Shown here piece after piece: positions 15,631 to 23,925 of a DNA stretch of 64,000 bases. The stretch is taken from positions 5,787,501 through 5,851,500 of the forward strand of contig NZ_JAGIOH010000001.1 of assembly GCF_017876625.1 (NCBI RefSeq), read 5' to 3'. Made by a program: the position numbers and the translations under genes. This stretch comes from Streptomyces syringium (GTDB lineage: Bacteria > Actinomycetota > Actinomycetes > Streptomycetales > Streptomycetaceae). Numbering within the stretch: the first letter of the stretch is position 1; every line of letters begins with the position of its first letter. Below the pieces are notes generated by a model that saw nothing but the letters and a program-made list of their open reading frames with translations, did no database searches and was not told the DNA's origin.

Positions 15631-15807
15631 TCAATCTGCCGAGGGGCGCTCGCCGGAGGACTGGAGTTCGGCGTCGAGCTGCGACAGATCGGCGTTCAGC
15701 GCCGCCATCAGTTCCTCCATCTGCTGCAGCAGGCCCTTGGGTGGGCCTTGCGGCTGTGGAGCGGCCTGTGGCGGTGGTGCCTCGTCGGGCACGGTTTCCT
15801 GGGTCAT
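15631..15807 (-). CDS. Small acidic protein, 58 residues, unknown
   Basis: The ATG at 15807 has GGAGG 5 bases upstream, the best ribosome binding site in this stretch. The product begins MTQETVPDEAPPPQAA, is Pro/Gln-rich up to residue 30, and ends with a short amphipathic helix (GLLQQMEELMAALNADLSQL) and ELQSSGERPSAD. Such a helix could mediate pairing with a partner. I do not recognise a family. A longer frame starting at 16074 runs into the promoter of the next gene and is rejected. The 245 bases between this gene and the DUF6099-like gene hold nothing obvious. Confidence 0.55.
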   Translation of the reverse strand: MTQETVPDEAPPPQAAPQPQGPPKGLLQQMEELMAALNADLSQLDAELQSSGERPSAD

Positions 15808-16054
15808 CGCGGCCTCCTCGGCCCCGGCTCGCCCGATGCGGGCGGGCGGTGTCGCGATCGTCGCCCCCGGCGGCGGACACCGGTGCGCGGGCCGGGCGGT
15901 CCGGCTCCGCCCGAGCCAACGATCACTGGGCGCGCCGGACACTGGCGGGTGCCGCACCGCCCGGCGGGCGTGACGGAATTTCACCCGACTGGGGAGGGTG
16001 GGGCTCAGGAGGTGGCGGGCGGTTGACGCGGGCCCGGGAGTGCAGGATGGAGGC

Positions 16055-16978
16055 ATGGATCTGCGCATCTTCACCGAGCCCCAGCAAGGGGCGAGCTATG
16101 AGACCTTGCTCACCGTCGCCAAGGCCACTGAGGACCTCGGCTTCGACGCCTTCTTCCGGTCCGACCACTATCTGGCCATGGGCTCCGCCGACGGGCTGCC
16201 CGGGCCGACCGACGCCTGGATCACCCTCGCGGGCCTCGCCCGTGAGACCAGCCGGATCCGGCTGGGCACGCTGATGACCGCCGGCACCTTCCGACTGCCC
16301 GGGGTGCTCGCCATCCAGGTGGCGCAGGTCGACCAGATGTCGGGCGGACGGGTCGAGTTGGGGCTGGGCGCGGGCTGGTTCGAGGAGGAGCACCGGGCGT
16401 ACGGCATCCCGTTCCCGAAGGAGAAATTCGGACGGCTGGAGGAGCAGCTGGAGATCATCACGGGGCTCTGGGAGACGGGGCAGGGCAAGACGTTCACGTT
16501 CGACGGCACCTACTACCAGCTCGCCGACTCCCCGGCGCTGCCCAAGCCCGCCCAGCCCAAGGTGCCGGTGCTCATCGGTGGCCACGGTGCGACCCGTACG
16601 CCGAGGCTCGCCGCGAAGTACGCCGACGAGTTCAACATCCCCTTCGCCTCCATCGAGGACAGCGAGCGGCAGTTCGGCCGGGTGCGGGCGGCCGCCGAGG
16701 TGATCGGCCGCAAGGGTGAGGAGCTGGTCTACTCCAACGCCCTGGTGGCCTGTGTCGGCAAGGACGACGCCGAGGTGGCGCGGCGGGCGGCGGTCATCGG
16801 CCGGGAGGTGGCCGAACTCAAGGCGAACGGGCTGGCGGGGTCGCCGGCCGAGGTGGTCGACAAGATCGGCCGGTACGCGGCGATCGGCTCGTCCCGGATC
16901 TACTTCCAGATCCTGGACCTCGACGACCTCGACCAGCTGGAGCTGATTTCCTCACAGGTCCAGCCCCAGTTGGGCTGA
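16055..16978 (+). CDS. LLM-class F420-dependent oxidoreductase
   Basis: The 307-residue protein from ATG 16055 begins MDLRIFTEPQQGASYE. It shows the luciferase-like monooxygenase fold, with FDAFFRSDHYLAMG, then RIRLGTLMTAGTFR, then MSGGRVELGLGAGWFEEEHR and VPVLIGGHGATRTPRLAAKYADEFN. The last two segments are the usual marks of the F420-dependent group (TIGR03560-like), common in streptomycetes. Substrate unknown. It is followed 84 bases later by the homocysteine methyltransferase gene on the same strand, but I see no functional link. Confidence 0.85.
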   Translation: MDLRIFTEPQQGASYETLLTVAKATEDLGFDAFFRSDHYLAMGSADGLPGPTDAWITLAGLARETSRIRLGTLMTAGTFRLPGVLAIQVAQVDQMSGGRVELGLGAGWFEEEHRAYGIPFPKEKFGRLEEQLEIITGLWETGQGKTFTFDGTYYQLADSPALPKPAQPKVPVLIGGHGATRTPRLAAKYADEFNIPFASIEDSERQFGRVRAAAEVIGRKGEELVYSNALVACVGKDDAEVARRAAVIGREVAELKANGLAGSPAEVVDKIGRYAAIGSSRIYFQILDLDDLDQLELISSQVQPQLG

Positions 16979-17062
16979 ACCTTCCGCTCGCCCCGTCCGT
17001 CGTCCCGCGGTCGGCTGCCGCCCGTCGGCCAGCCGTCGCACACCGCTCCCGAGGAGCAGCCG

Positions 17063-18088
17063 GTGACAGCCGCCCCCGCCCCCGTCCCCACCCCTGCCCC
17101 CAGCACGCCGCTCGCCACCGCGCTCGCGCGCGGACCGCTCGTCCTGGACGGCGGTCTGTCCAACCAACTGGCGGCGCAGGGCTGTGACCTGTCCGACGAG
17201 CTCTGGTCGGCGCGGCTGCTCGCCGACGATCCGGGGCAGATCGAGCAGGCGCACGCGGCGTACGTACGGGCGGGCGCGCGGGTGCTGATCACCTCCAGCT
17301 ACCAGGCCACGTTCGAGGGGTTCGCCCGGCGTGGCCTGGGGCCGGAGGAGGCCGCGGGCCTGCTGCGGCGGAGCGTGGAGCTCGCGCGGCAGGCTGCGGG
17401 GGCCGCGGGTGCCGGGGAGGACGCGAGGGGCGAACGGGAGGTGTGGGTCGCCGCGTCCGTGGGGCCGTACGGGGCGATGCTCGCGGACGGCAGCGAGTAC
17501 CGCGGGCGGTACGGGCTGAGCGTCGGTGAGCTGGAGCGCTTCCACCGGCCCCGGATCGAGGCCCTGGTGGCGGCCGGGCCGGACGTGCTCGCGCTGGAGA
17601 CCGTGCCGGACACGGACGAGGCACGGGCGCTGCTGGCGGCGGTGCGGGGCTGCGGGGTGCCCGTATGGCTGTCGTACAGCGTCGTGGGGGAGCGGACCCG
17701 GGCGGGGCAGTCGCTCGCCGAGGCGTTCGCCCTCGCCGCGGACGACGAACAGGTCATCGCCGTGGGCGTCAACTGCTGTGAGCCGCGTGATGTCGACCGG
17801 GCCGTGGAGATCGCGGCACGGACGACCGGGAAGCCGGTGGTGGTGTATCCGAACAGTGGGGAGGAGTGGGATGCGCGGGCACGGGACTGGCGGGGGCGTG
17901 CCCACTTCGACCCCGAACGGGTGGGGGCGTGGCAGGCGGCGGGGGCGCGGCTCATCGGTGGATGCTGCCGGGTCGGCCCGGACCGGATCGCGGAGTTGGC
18001 CCGCCTCCTCGACACGGGTGACGACAGGGAGGTGCCCCGCCACCCCGAAACTCATCACCCCGAAATTCACCACCCCGAAAACGGATAG
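17063..18088 (+). CDS. mmuM: Homocysteine S-methyltransferase
   Basis: The 341-residue protein transfers a methyl group from S-methylmethionine (or SAM) to homocysteine to make methionine. LATALARGPLVLDGGLSNQL, then ITSSYQATFEGFARRG, then VNCCEP and, near the C-terminus, ARLIGGCCRVGP supply the zinc-binding Cys residues (one from VNCC, two from GGCC). Length fits the MmuM family. The start is a GTG with a Pro/Ala-rich lead (MTAAPAPVPTPAPSTP) that may not be part of the enzyme. The C-terminus ends in a His/Pro repeat (PETHHPEIHHPENG) produced by a short DNA repeat and probably disordered. Confidence 0.9.
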   Translation: MTAAPAPVPTPAPSTPLATALARGPLVLDGGLSNQLAAQGCDLSDELWSARLLADDPGQIEQAHAAYVRAGARVLITSSYQATFEGFARRGLGPEEAAGLLRRSVELARQAAGAAGAGEDARGEREVWVAASVGPYGAMLADGSEYRGRYGLSVGELERFHRPRIEALVAAGPDVLALETVPDTDEARALLAAVRGCGVPVWLSYSVVGERTRAGQSLAEAFALAADDEQVIAVGVNCCEPRDVDRAVEIAARTTGKPVVVYPNSGEEWDARARDWRGRAHFDPERVGAWQAAGARLIGGCCRVGPDRIAELARLLDTGDDREVPRHPETHHPEIHHPENG

Positions 18089-18122
18089 CAGACGCCGGAC
18101 GCGTCCGGCGATACTCAGTCGC

Positions 18123-19607
18123 GTGTTCCTGACGATAAGTACCACCGGCACGGCCGGGGCCCCCGCGACCGATCTCGGGTTTCTGCTGCACAAACACCCC
18201 GACCGGGCGCAGCGGTTCTCGACCTCCCACGGCACCGCGCACGTCCTCTACCCCGAGGCGACGGCGGAGCGCTGCACAGCGGCGCTGCTGCTGGAGATCG
18301 ACCCCGTGGCGCTGGTGCGCAGGAGCAAGGGCCAAGGCCGGGGCGGCGCCCCCGACTCGGCGCTGGCGCAGTACGTCAACGACCGGCCGTACGCGGCGTC
18401 CTCGCTGCTGGCGGTGGCGCTCGCCGCCGTTTTCTCCAGCGCCCTCAAGGGCCAGTGCGCCGCCCGCCCGGAGCTGCCGGGCACGCCGATGCCCCTGCGC
18501 ATCGAGGTACCCGTGCTGCCGGCCCGGGGCGGCGCGGGGCTGGTGGAGCGGCTCTTCGCCCCGCTGGGCTGGGCGGTGACGGCCCGGCCGGTGGAGCTGG
18601 ACGAGCGGTTCCCCGAGTGGGGCACTTCGCGCTACGTACAGCTCGTGCTGGAGGGCGAGCTGCCGCTCGCGGACGCGCTGCGGCATCTGTACGTGCTGCT
18701 GCCGGTGCTGGACGACGCCAAGCACTACTGGGTCTCGCCCGACGAGGTGGAGAAGCTGCTGCGCGCCGGTGCCGGCTGGCTGGAGCGCCACCCCGAGCAG
18801 CGGCTCATCACCAGCCGCTATCTCGCCCGCCGCTGGTCGCTCACCCGCGATGCCCTCGCCCGGCTCGCCGAGGCGGACGACGCCGAGGCCGAAGAGCTCG
18901 ACAACGCCGTCGACGAGGAGACGGACACCGAGGAGAAGCCGGTACCGCTGGCCGTGCGGCGACGGGAGGCGATCGTCGACGCCCTGCGCGCGGCCGGCGC
19001 GGAGCGCGTGCTCGACCTCGGGTGCGGGCAGGGCCAGCTGGTGGGGGAGCTGATCAGGGACGCGCGGTTCACCGAGATCGTCGGCGTCGACGTCTCGATG
19101 CGCGCGCTCAGGGAGGCGTCGCGACGGCTGCGGCTGGAGCGCATGACCGAGCGCCAGTCGGCGCGGGTGCGGCTGCTGCAGGGTTCGCTCTCCTACACCG
19201 ACCGTCGGCTCACCGGGTATGACGCGGCCGTGCTCAGCGAGGTCATCGAGCACCTCGACCTGCCCCGGCTGCCCGCCCTGGAGTACGCCGTCTTCGGCGC
19301 TGCCCGGCCCGCCACGGTCGTGGTGACCACGCCCAACGTGGAATACAACGTGCGCTGGGAATCCCTCCCCGCCGGGCACGTCCGGCACGCGGACCACCGC
19401 TTCGAGTGGAACCGGGAAGAATTCCGCGCCTGGGCGGACACAGTGGCCGGACGACACGGATACGCGGTGGAGTTCGCCCCGGTGGGCCCCGACGACCCGG
19501 ATGTGGGGCCGCCCACCCAGATGGCGGTCTTCCACAAGCCGAAGAGCGACACCCCGCCCCGTAACACCCCGCACAACGAGACCGCGAAGGAGGCGAAGGC
19601 GGTATGA
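18123..19607 (+). CDS. hen1: Hen1-type 3'-terminal RNA ribose 2'-O-methyltransferase
   Basis: From GTG 18123 the protein has 494 residues, the usual length of bacterial Hen1. The N-terminal Hen1_L domain (residues 1-about 240) begins MFLTISTTGTAGAPATDLGF. The C-terminal methyltransferase has motif I VLDLGCGQGQLVGELIRD at about 297 and the Mn-binding ExxEH in AVLSEVIEHLDLP at about 372. GHVRHADHRFEWNREEFRAW follows. In the Pnkp/Hen1 RNA-repair system, Hen1 methylates the 3'-terminal ribose of a cleaved RNA before ligation, so the repaired RNA resists a second cut at the same place. The stop overlaps the pnkp start by four bases (ATGA), as expected for subunits of one complex. Confidence 0.9.
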   Translation: MFLTISTTGTAGAPATDLGFLLHKHPDRAQRFSTSHGTAHVLYPEATAERCTAALLLEIDPVALVRRSKGQGRGGAPDSALAQYVNDRPYAASSLLAVALAAVFSSALKGQCAARPELPGTPMPLRIEVPVLPARGGAGLVERLFAPLGWAVTARPVELDERFPEWGTSRYVQLVLEGELPLADALRHLYVLLPVLDDAKHYWVSPDEVEKLLRAGAGWLERHPEQRLITSRYLARRWSLTRDALARLAEADDAEAEELDNAVDEETDTEEKPVPLAVRRREAIVDALRAAGAERVLDLGCGQGQLVGELIRDARFTEIVGVDVSMRALREASRRLRLERMTERQSARVRLLQGSLSYTDRRLTGYDAAVLSEVIEHLDLPRLPALEYAVFGAARPATVVVTTPNVEYNVRWESLPAGHVRHADHRFEWNREEFRAWADTVAGRHGYAVEFAPVGPDDPDVGPPTQMAVFHKPKSDTPPRNTPHNETAKEAKAV

Positions 19608-22411
19608 ACGCGCTGAACGGCCCCACCCCGACCCCGGCCCCGGATCCAAACCCGACCCCGGCCCCCGGCCACCGCACGCTCGCTGTGCCCGACCTGTCCC
19701 TCGTGGTCCTCGTCGGCGCCACCGGTTCCGGCAAGTCCACCTTCGCCGCGCGGCACTTCAAGCCCACCGAGGTCGTCTCCTCCGACTTCTGCCGTGCCCT
19801 GGTCAGCGACGACGAGAACGACCAGAGCGCCAGCGGTGACGCCTTCGACGTCCTGCACTACATCGCGGGCAAGCGGCTCGCCGCCGGGCGGCTCACCGTC
19901 GTCGACGCGACCAACGTCCAGCCCGAGAGCCGCAAGCAGCTCGTGGCCCTGGCCCGCCAGTACGACGTGCTGCCCGTCGCGATCGTCCTCGACATCCCCG
20001 AGCAGGTCTGCGCCGAGCGCAACGCCGCCCGCCCCGACCGGGCCGGGCTGCCGCGCCGAGTCATCCAGCGCCACCAGCGCGAACTGCGCCGCTCCCTGCG
20101 CCATCTGGAGCGTGAGGGGTTCCGCAAGGTGCACGTCCTGCGGGGCGCCGCGGAGACCGACGCGGCCGAGATCGTCCGGGAGCGCCGCTTCAACGACCTG
20201 CGGCACGTCACCGGCCCGTTCGACATCGTCGGCGACATCCACGGCTGCCGGTCCGAGCTGGAGACCCTGCTCACCGGGCTGGGCTACGCCCTGACCCGCG
20301 ACGACGCCGGCCGTCCGGTGGACGCCGCGCACCCCGACGGGCGCACCGCCGTCTTCGTCGGCGACCTGGTCGACCGCGGCCCCGACAGCCCCGGTGTGCT
20401 GCGCCTCGTCATGGGCATGGTCGCCGCCGGGCACGCCCTGTGCGTCCCCGGCAACCACGAGAACAAGCTCGGCCGTTATCTGAGCGGCCGCAAGGTCCAG
20501 CACTCCCACGGTCTCGCCGAGACCATCGAGCAGCTGGAGCGCGAGGACGCCGCCGACCCGGACTTCCGCGCCCGGGTGCGGGAGTTCATCGAGTCCCTCG
20601 TCAGCCACTACGTCCTCGACGGCGGCGCGCTCGTCGTCTGCCACGCCGGGCTGCCCGAGAAGTACCACGGCCGCACCTCCGGCCGGGTCCGCTCGCACGC
20701 CCTGTACGGCGACACGACCGGCGAGACCGACGAGTTCGGCCTGCCCGTGCGCTACCCCTGGGCCGAGGACTACCGCGGCCGTGCCGCCGTGGTCTACGGC
20801 CACACCCCGACCCCATCGGCCAACTGGCTCAACAACACCATCTGCCTCGACACGGGCGCCGTCTTCGGCGGCCGGATGACCGCCCTGCGCTGGCCCGAGC
20901 GCGAGCTCGTGGACGTGCCCGCCGAGCGCGTCTGGTACGAGCCGACGAAGCCGCTCGCGAGCGAGGCCCCGGGCGGCGCCGACGGGCGCCCGCTCGACCT
21001 CGCCGACGTCACGGGCCGCCGGTCCGTGGAGACCCGCCACATGGGCCGCATCGCCGTGAAGGAGGAGAACGCGGCGGCGGCCCTGGAGGTCATGAGCCGC
21101 TTCGCGGTCGACCCCCGGCTGCTCACCTATCTCCCGCCGACCATGGCGCCCTGCGCGACGTCCAAGGAGGAGGGCTATCTGGAGCACCCCGCGGAGGCCT
21201 TCGCCGCCTACCGCGCCGACGGTGTGCGCCAGGTCGTCTGCGAGGAGAAGCACATGGGCTCGCGCGCCGTGGTCCTCCTCTGCCGTGACGCGGACGTGGC
21301 CCGCGAGCGGTTCGGCACCCCCCAGGGCACCCAAGCCCCCCAAGGAACCCAAGGACCGGAAGGCGCCCTGGGAGGTGCCTCCGGGGCGTTGTACACGCGC
21401 ACCGGGCGGCCGTTCTTCGACGACCCGGAGATGACCGAGCGCGTCCTCGGCCGGCTGGGCCGCTGCGTCGACGCGGCGGGCCTGTGGGCGGAGCTCGACA
21501 CGGACTGGCTGTTGCTGGACGCCGAGCTGATGCCCTGGTCGCTCAAGGCGGCGGGCCTGCTGCGCCATCAGTACGCGGCCGTCGGCGCGGCCGCCCGTAC
21601 GGTCTTCCCCGGGGTGCTCACCGCCCTGGAGTCCGCCGCCGCCCGCGGGGTGGACGTCGCCGACCTGCTCGGCCGCCAGCGCGAGCGGGCCGAGGACGCC
21701 GAGGCGTTCACCGAGGCCTACGGGCGCTACTGCTGGCCGGTCGGCGACACCACGCGGGGCCGACCGGGCGAGCGCGAGGAGCCGGCGCCCGGACGCCCGG
21801 GACGGGCCGAGGCCGGCTCCGGGGGCACGGACGGCCTGGACGGCATCCGCCTGGCCCCGTTCCAGATCCTGGCCGCCCGGGGGCGCTCGCTCGCCGCGCT
21901 CCCGCACGACGAGCAGCTCGCGCTGATCGACCGCCTGATCGAGGCCGAGGCCTCCCTGGAGGCCGCGCCCGCCGAGGGAGACGCCCCCTACCTGAACCGT
22001 CTCCTCGCCCCCACCGGCCGGCTGGTCGTCGACACCGAGGACGAGGCGTCCGTCGCCGCGGGCGTGCGCTGGTGGCTGGAGCTGACCGCCGCCGGTGGCG
22101 AGGGGATGGTCGTCAAGCCCCTCGGCGCGCTGTTGCGGGGTGCCGACGGCCGGCTCGTGCAGCCGGGTATCAAGTGCCGTGGCCGGGAGTACCTGCGGAT
22201 CATCTACGGCCCGGAGTACACCCGCCCGGACAACCTCGCCCGGCTGCGCGTGCGCCACCTCGGCCACAAGCGCTCGCTCGCCCTGCGGGAGTACGCCCTC
22301 GGTCTGGAGGCGCTGGACCGGCTGGCGGCCGGGGAGCCGCTGTGGCGCGTCCACGAAGCGGTCTTCGCCGTCCTCGCCCTGGAGTCCGAGCCGGTGGACC
22401 CCCGGCTGTAG
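19604..22411 (+). CDS. pnkp: Polynucleotide kinase-phosphatase-ligase Pnkp (RNA repair)
   Basis: The 935-residue protein has three parts. The 5'-kinase has the Walker A VGATGSGKSTFAARHF at about 37-52. The 2',3'-phosphatase of the calcineurin type has GDIHGC near 209, GDLVDRGPDSPG near 252 and GNHENK near 283. The C-terminal RNA ligase/adenylyltransferase has the lysine motif EEKHMGSRAVVL near 546. With Hen1 it heals and seals ribotoxin-cleaved RNAs such as tRNA. It is longer than the Clostridium enzyme (870) because of a Pro-rich N-terminus and an insert rich in Gly/Pro/Gln (GTPQGTQAPQGTQGPEGALG) just after the ligase lysine region. Coupled to hen1 by ATGA. Confidence 0.92.
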   Translation: MNALNGPTPTPAPDPNPTPAPGHRTLAVPDLSLVVLVGATGSGKSTFAARHFKPTEVVSSDFCRALVSDDENDQSASGDAFDVLHYIAGKRLAAGRLTVVDATNVQPESRKQLVALARQYDVLPVAIVLDIPEQVCAERNAARPDRAGLPRRVIQRHQRELRRSLRHLEREGFRKVHVLRGAAETDAAEIVRERRFNDLRHVTGPFDIVGDIHGCRSELETLLTGLGYALTRDDAGRPVDAAHPDGRTAVFVGDLVDRGPDSPGVLRLVMGMVAAGHALCVPGNHENKLGRYLSGRKVQHSHGLAETIEQLEREDAADPDFRARVREFIESLVSHYVLDGGALVVCHAGLPEKYHGRTSGRVRSHALYGDTTGETDEFGLPVRYPWAEDYRGRAAVVYGHTPTPSANWLNNTICLDTGAVFGGRMTALRWPERELVDVPAERVWYEPTKPLASEAPGGADGRPLDLADVTGRRSVETRHMGRIAVKEENAAAALEVMSRFAVDPRLLTYLPPTMAPCATSKEEGYLEHPAEAFAAYRADGVRQVVCEEKHMGSRAVVLLCRDADVARERFGTPQGTQAPQGTQGPEGALGGASGALYTRTGRPFFDDPEMTERVLGRLGRCVDAAGLWAELDTDWLLLDAELMPWSLKAAGLLRHQYAAVGAAARTVFPGVLTALESAAARGVDVADLLGRQRERAEDAEAFTEAYGRYCWPVGDTTRGRPGEREEPAPGRPGRAEAGSGGTDGLDGIRLAPFQILAARGRSLAALPHDEQLALIDRLIEAEASLEAAPAEGDAPYLNRLLAPTGRLVVDTEDEASVAAGVRWWLELTAAGGEGMVVKPLGALLRGADGRLVQPGIKCRGREYLRIIYGPEYTRPDNLARLRVRHLGHKRSLALREYALGLEALDRLAAGEPLWRVHEAVFAVLALESEPVDPRL

Positions 22412-22436
22412 GCCCGGTGGACCCCCGGCTGTAAGG
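22391..22436 (+). repeat. Tandem 23-base duplication across the pnkp stop codon
   Basis: CCGGTGGACCCCCGGCTGTA occurs at 22391-22410 and again at 22414-22433, so the last six codons and stop of pnkp are duplicated with a 23-base period. The second copy lies outside the reading frame. It looks like recent replication slippage. Confidence 0.8.
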
Positions 22437-22580
22437 CTCCGATCGGACCCCGACCGGTCCTGGCACGGTCCGCGGCGCCACCCCGCCGCGGACCCGAGCC
22501 GGGTCCCGCCGGAGCCGCCACGACGGCTTCCGCGCGCCGGGTGCCGAGTGATCACGGTGCGATGGGGCCAGGATGGAGAG

Positions 22581-23813
22581 ATGGGATTCCATGTCGATTC
22601 CGAGGCCGGGCGGCTGCGCCGCGTCATCCTGCACCGCCCCGACCTGGAGCTGAAGCGGCTCACCCCGACCAATAAGGACGCCCTCCTCTTCGACGACGTG
22701 CTCTGGGTACGTCGCGCCCGCGCCGAGCACGACGGCTTCGCCGACGTGCTGCGCGACCGCGGGGTGGAGGTGCATCTCTTCCAGGACCTGTTGCAGGAGA
22801 GCCTCGTGGTGCCGGCGGCGCGTTCGCTCGTGCTGGACCGGGTCTTCGACGAGAAGGAGTACGGGCCGCTCGCCACCGACCATCTGAGAGCCGCGTTCGA
22901 CGCGACGACCGCCGCCGAGCTGACCTCGGCACTCGTCGGCGGGATGACCAAGCGCGAGTTCCTGGAGCGGCACGCGGAGCCGGTGTCCGTGCGCTTCCAC
23001 GTCATGGACCTCGACGACTTCCTGATCAATCCGCTGCCCAACCACCTCTTCACCCGCGACACCTCGGCCTGGGTGTACGACGGGGTGTGCATCAACGCCA
23101 TGCGCTGGCCCGCCCGTTGGCACGAGACCGTGCACTACGAGGCCGTCTACCGGCACCACCCGCTCTTCTCCCGGGGCGGCTTCCACCTCTGGTCCGAGGG
23201 CCAGGCGGCCTACCCGTCGACGATAGAGGGCGGCGACGTCCTCGTCATCGGGGAGGGCGCGGTGCTGATCGGCATGAGCGAGCGGACCACCCCGCAGGCC
23301 GTGGAGATGCTGGCCCGCGGCCTCTTCGCGGCCGGGTCGGCCCGCACGATCGTGGCGCTGGACATGCCCAAGACGCGGGCGTTCATGCATCTGGACACCG
23401 TGATGACGATGGTCGACGGCGACACCTTCACGCAGTACGCGGGGCTGGGCATGCTCCGCTCGTACACGATCGAACCCGGGGCGAGCGAGAACGAGCTGAA
23501 GGTCACCGACCACCCCCCGGAGCACATGCACCGTGCGATCGCCGCCGCCCTCGGGCTCGACGACATCCGGGTGCTCACCGCGACCCAGGACGTGCACGCG
23601 GCGGAGCGCGAGCAGTGGGACGACGGCTGCAATGTGCTGGCGATCGAGCCGGGGGTGGTCGTCGCGTACGAGCGCAACGCGACGACCAATACGTTCCTGC
23701 GCAAACATGGAGTGGAGGTCATCACGATCCCGGGCAGTGAGCTGGGCCGGGGCAGGGGCGGCCCGCGCTGTATGAGCTGCCCGGTCGAGCGGGACGCGGT
23801 GTCCTCGGGCTGA
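22581..23813 (+). CDS. arcA: Arginine deiminase
   Basis: The 410-residue enzyme hydrolyses arginine to citrulline and ammonia. FHVDSEAGRLRRVILHRPDL, PNHLFTRDTSAWVYDGV (the substrate-binding Asp), STIEGGDVLVIGEGAVLIG, MHLDTVMTMVDGD (the catalytic His) and the C-terminal GGPRCMSCP (the nucleophilic Cys) are all present. The ATG at 22581 has GGAGAG just upstream. It is followed by an ornithine carbamoyltransferase gene with its own promoter region. A carbamate kinase (arcC) and an exchanger (arcD) are not in the window, so a complete arginine deiminase energy pathway cannot be claimed from here. Confidence 0.93.
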   Translation: MGFHVDSEAGRLRRVILHRPDLELKRLTPTNKDALLFDDVLWVRRARAEHDGFADVLRDRGVEVHLFQDLLQESLVVPAARSLVLDRVFDEKEYGPLATDHLRAAFDATTAAELTSALVGGMTKREFLERHAEPVSVRFHVMDLDDFLINPLPNHLFTRDTSAWVYDGVCINAMRWPARWHETVHYEAVYRHHPLFSRGGFHLWSEGQAAYPSTIEGGDVLVIGEGAVLIGMSERTTPQAVEMLARGLFAAGSARTIVALDMPKTRAFMHLDTVMTMVDGDTFTQYAGLGMLRSYTIEPGASENELKVTDHPPEHMHRAIAAALGLDDIRVLTATQDVHAAEREQWDDGCNVLAIEPGVVVAYERNATTNTFLRKHGVEVITIPGSELGRGRGGPRCMSCPVERDAVSSG

Positions 23814-23853
23814 GGGAGCGGCCCTCGCACGTGGCCCATCCCACAGCGGGACG

Positions 23854-23870
23854 CCATGCATAGAGATGCG
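23854..23870 (+). promoter_or_regulatory. Candidate ARG box upstream of the ornithine carbamoyltransferase gene
   Basis: CCATGCATAGAGATGCG resembles the Streptomyces ArgR/AhrC box as I recall it (starting CCATGCAT, with a second ATGCA-like arm). It ends 55 bases before the ATG. A possible -10 (TATAGT) follows within GATCGTATATAGTTCCG. The AT-rich composition stands out from the surroundings. Confidence 0.4.
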
Positions 23871-23925
23871 AAGGATCGTATATAGTTCCGATTTTCCCCT
23901 GTAGTCGTGACTAGGAGCCCACCCC

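Noticed and set aside
19193..23101. A 1302-codon frame antisense to hen1, pnkp and arcA.
   Set aside because: It spans three real genes in the other direction and has no recognisable domain.
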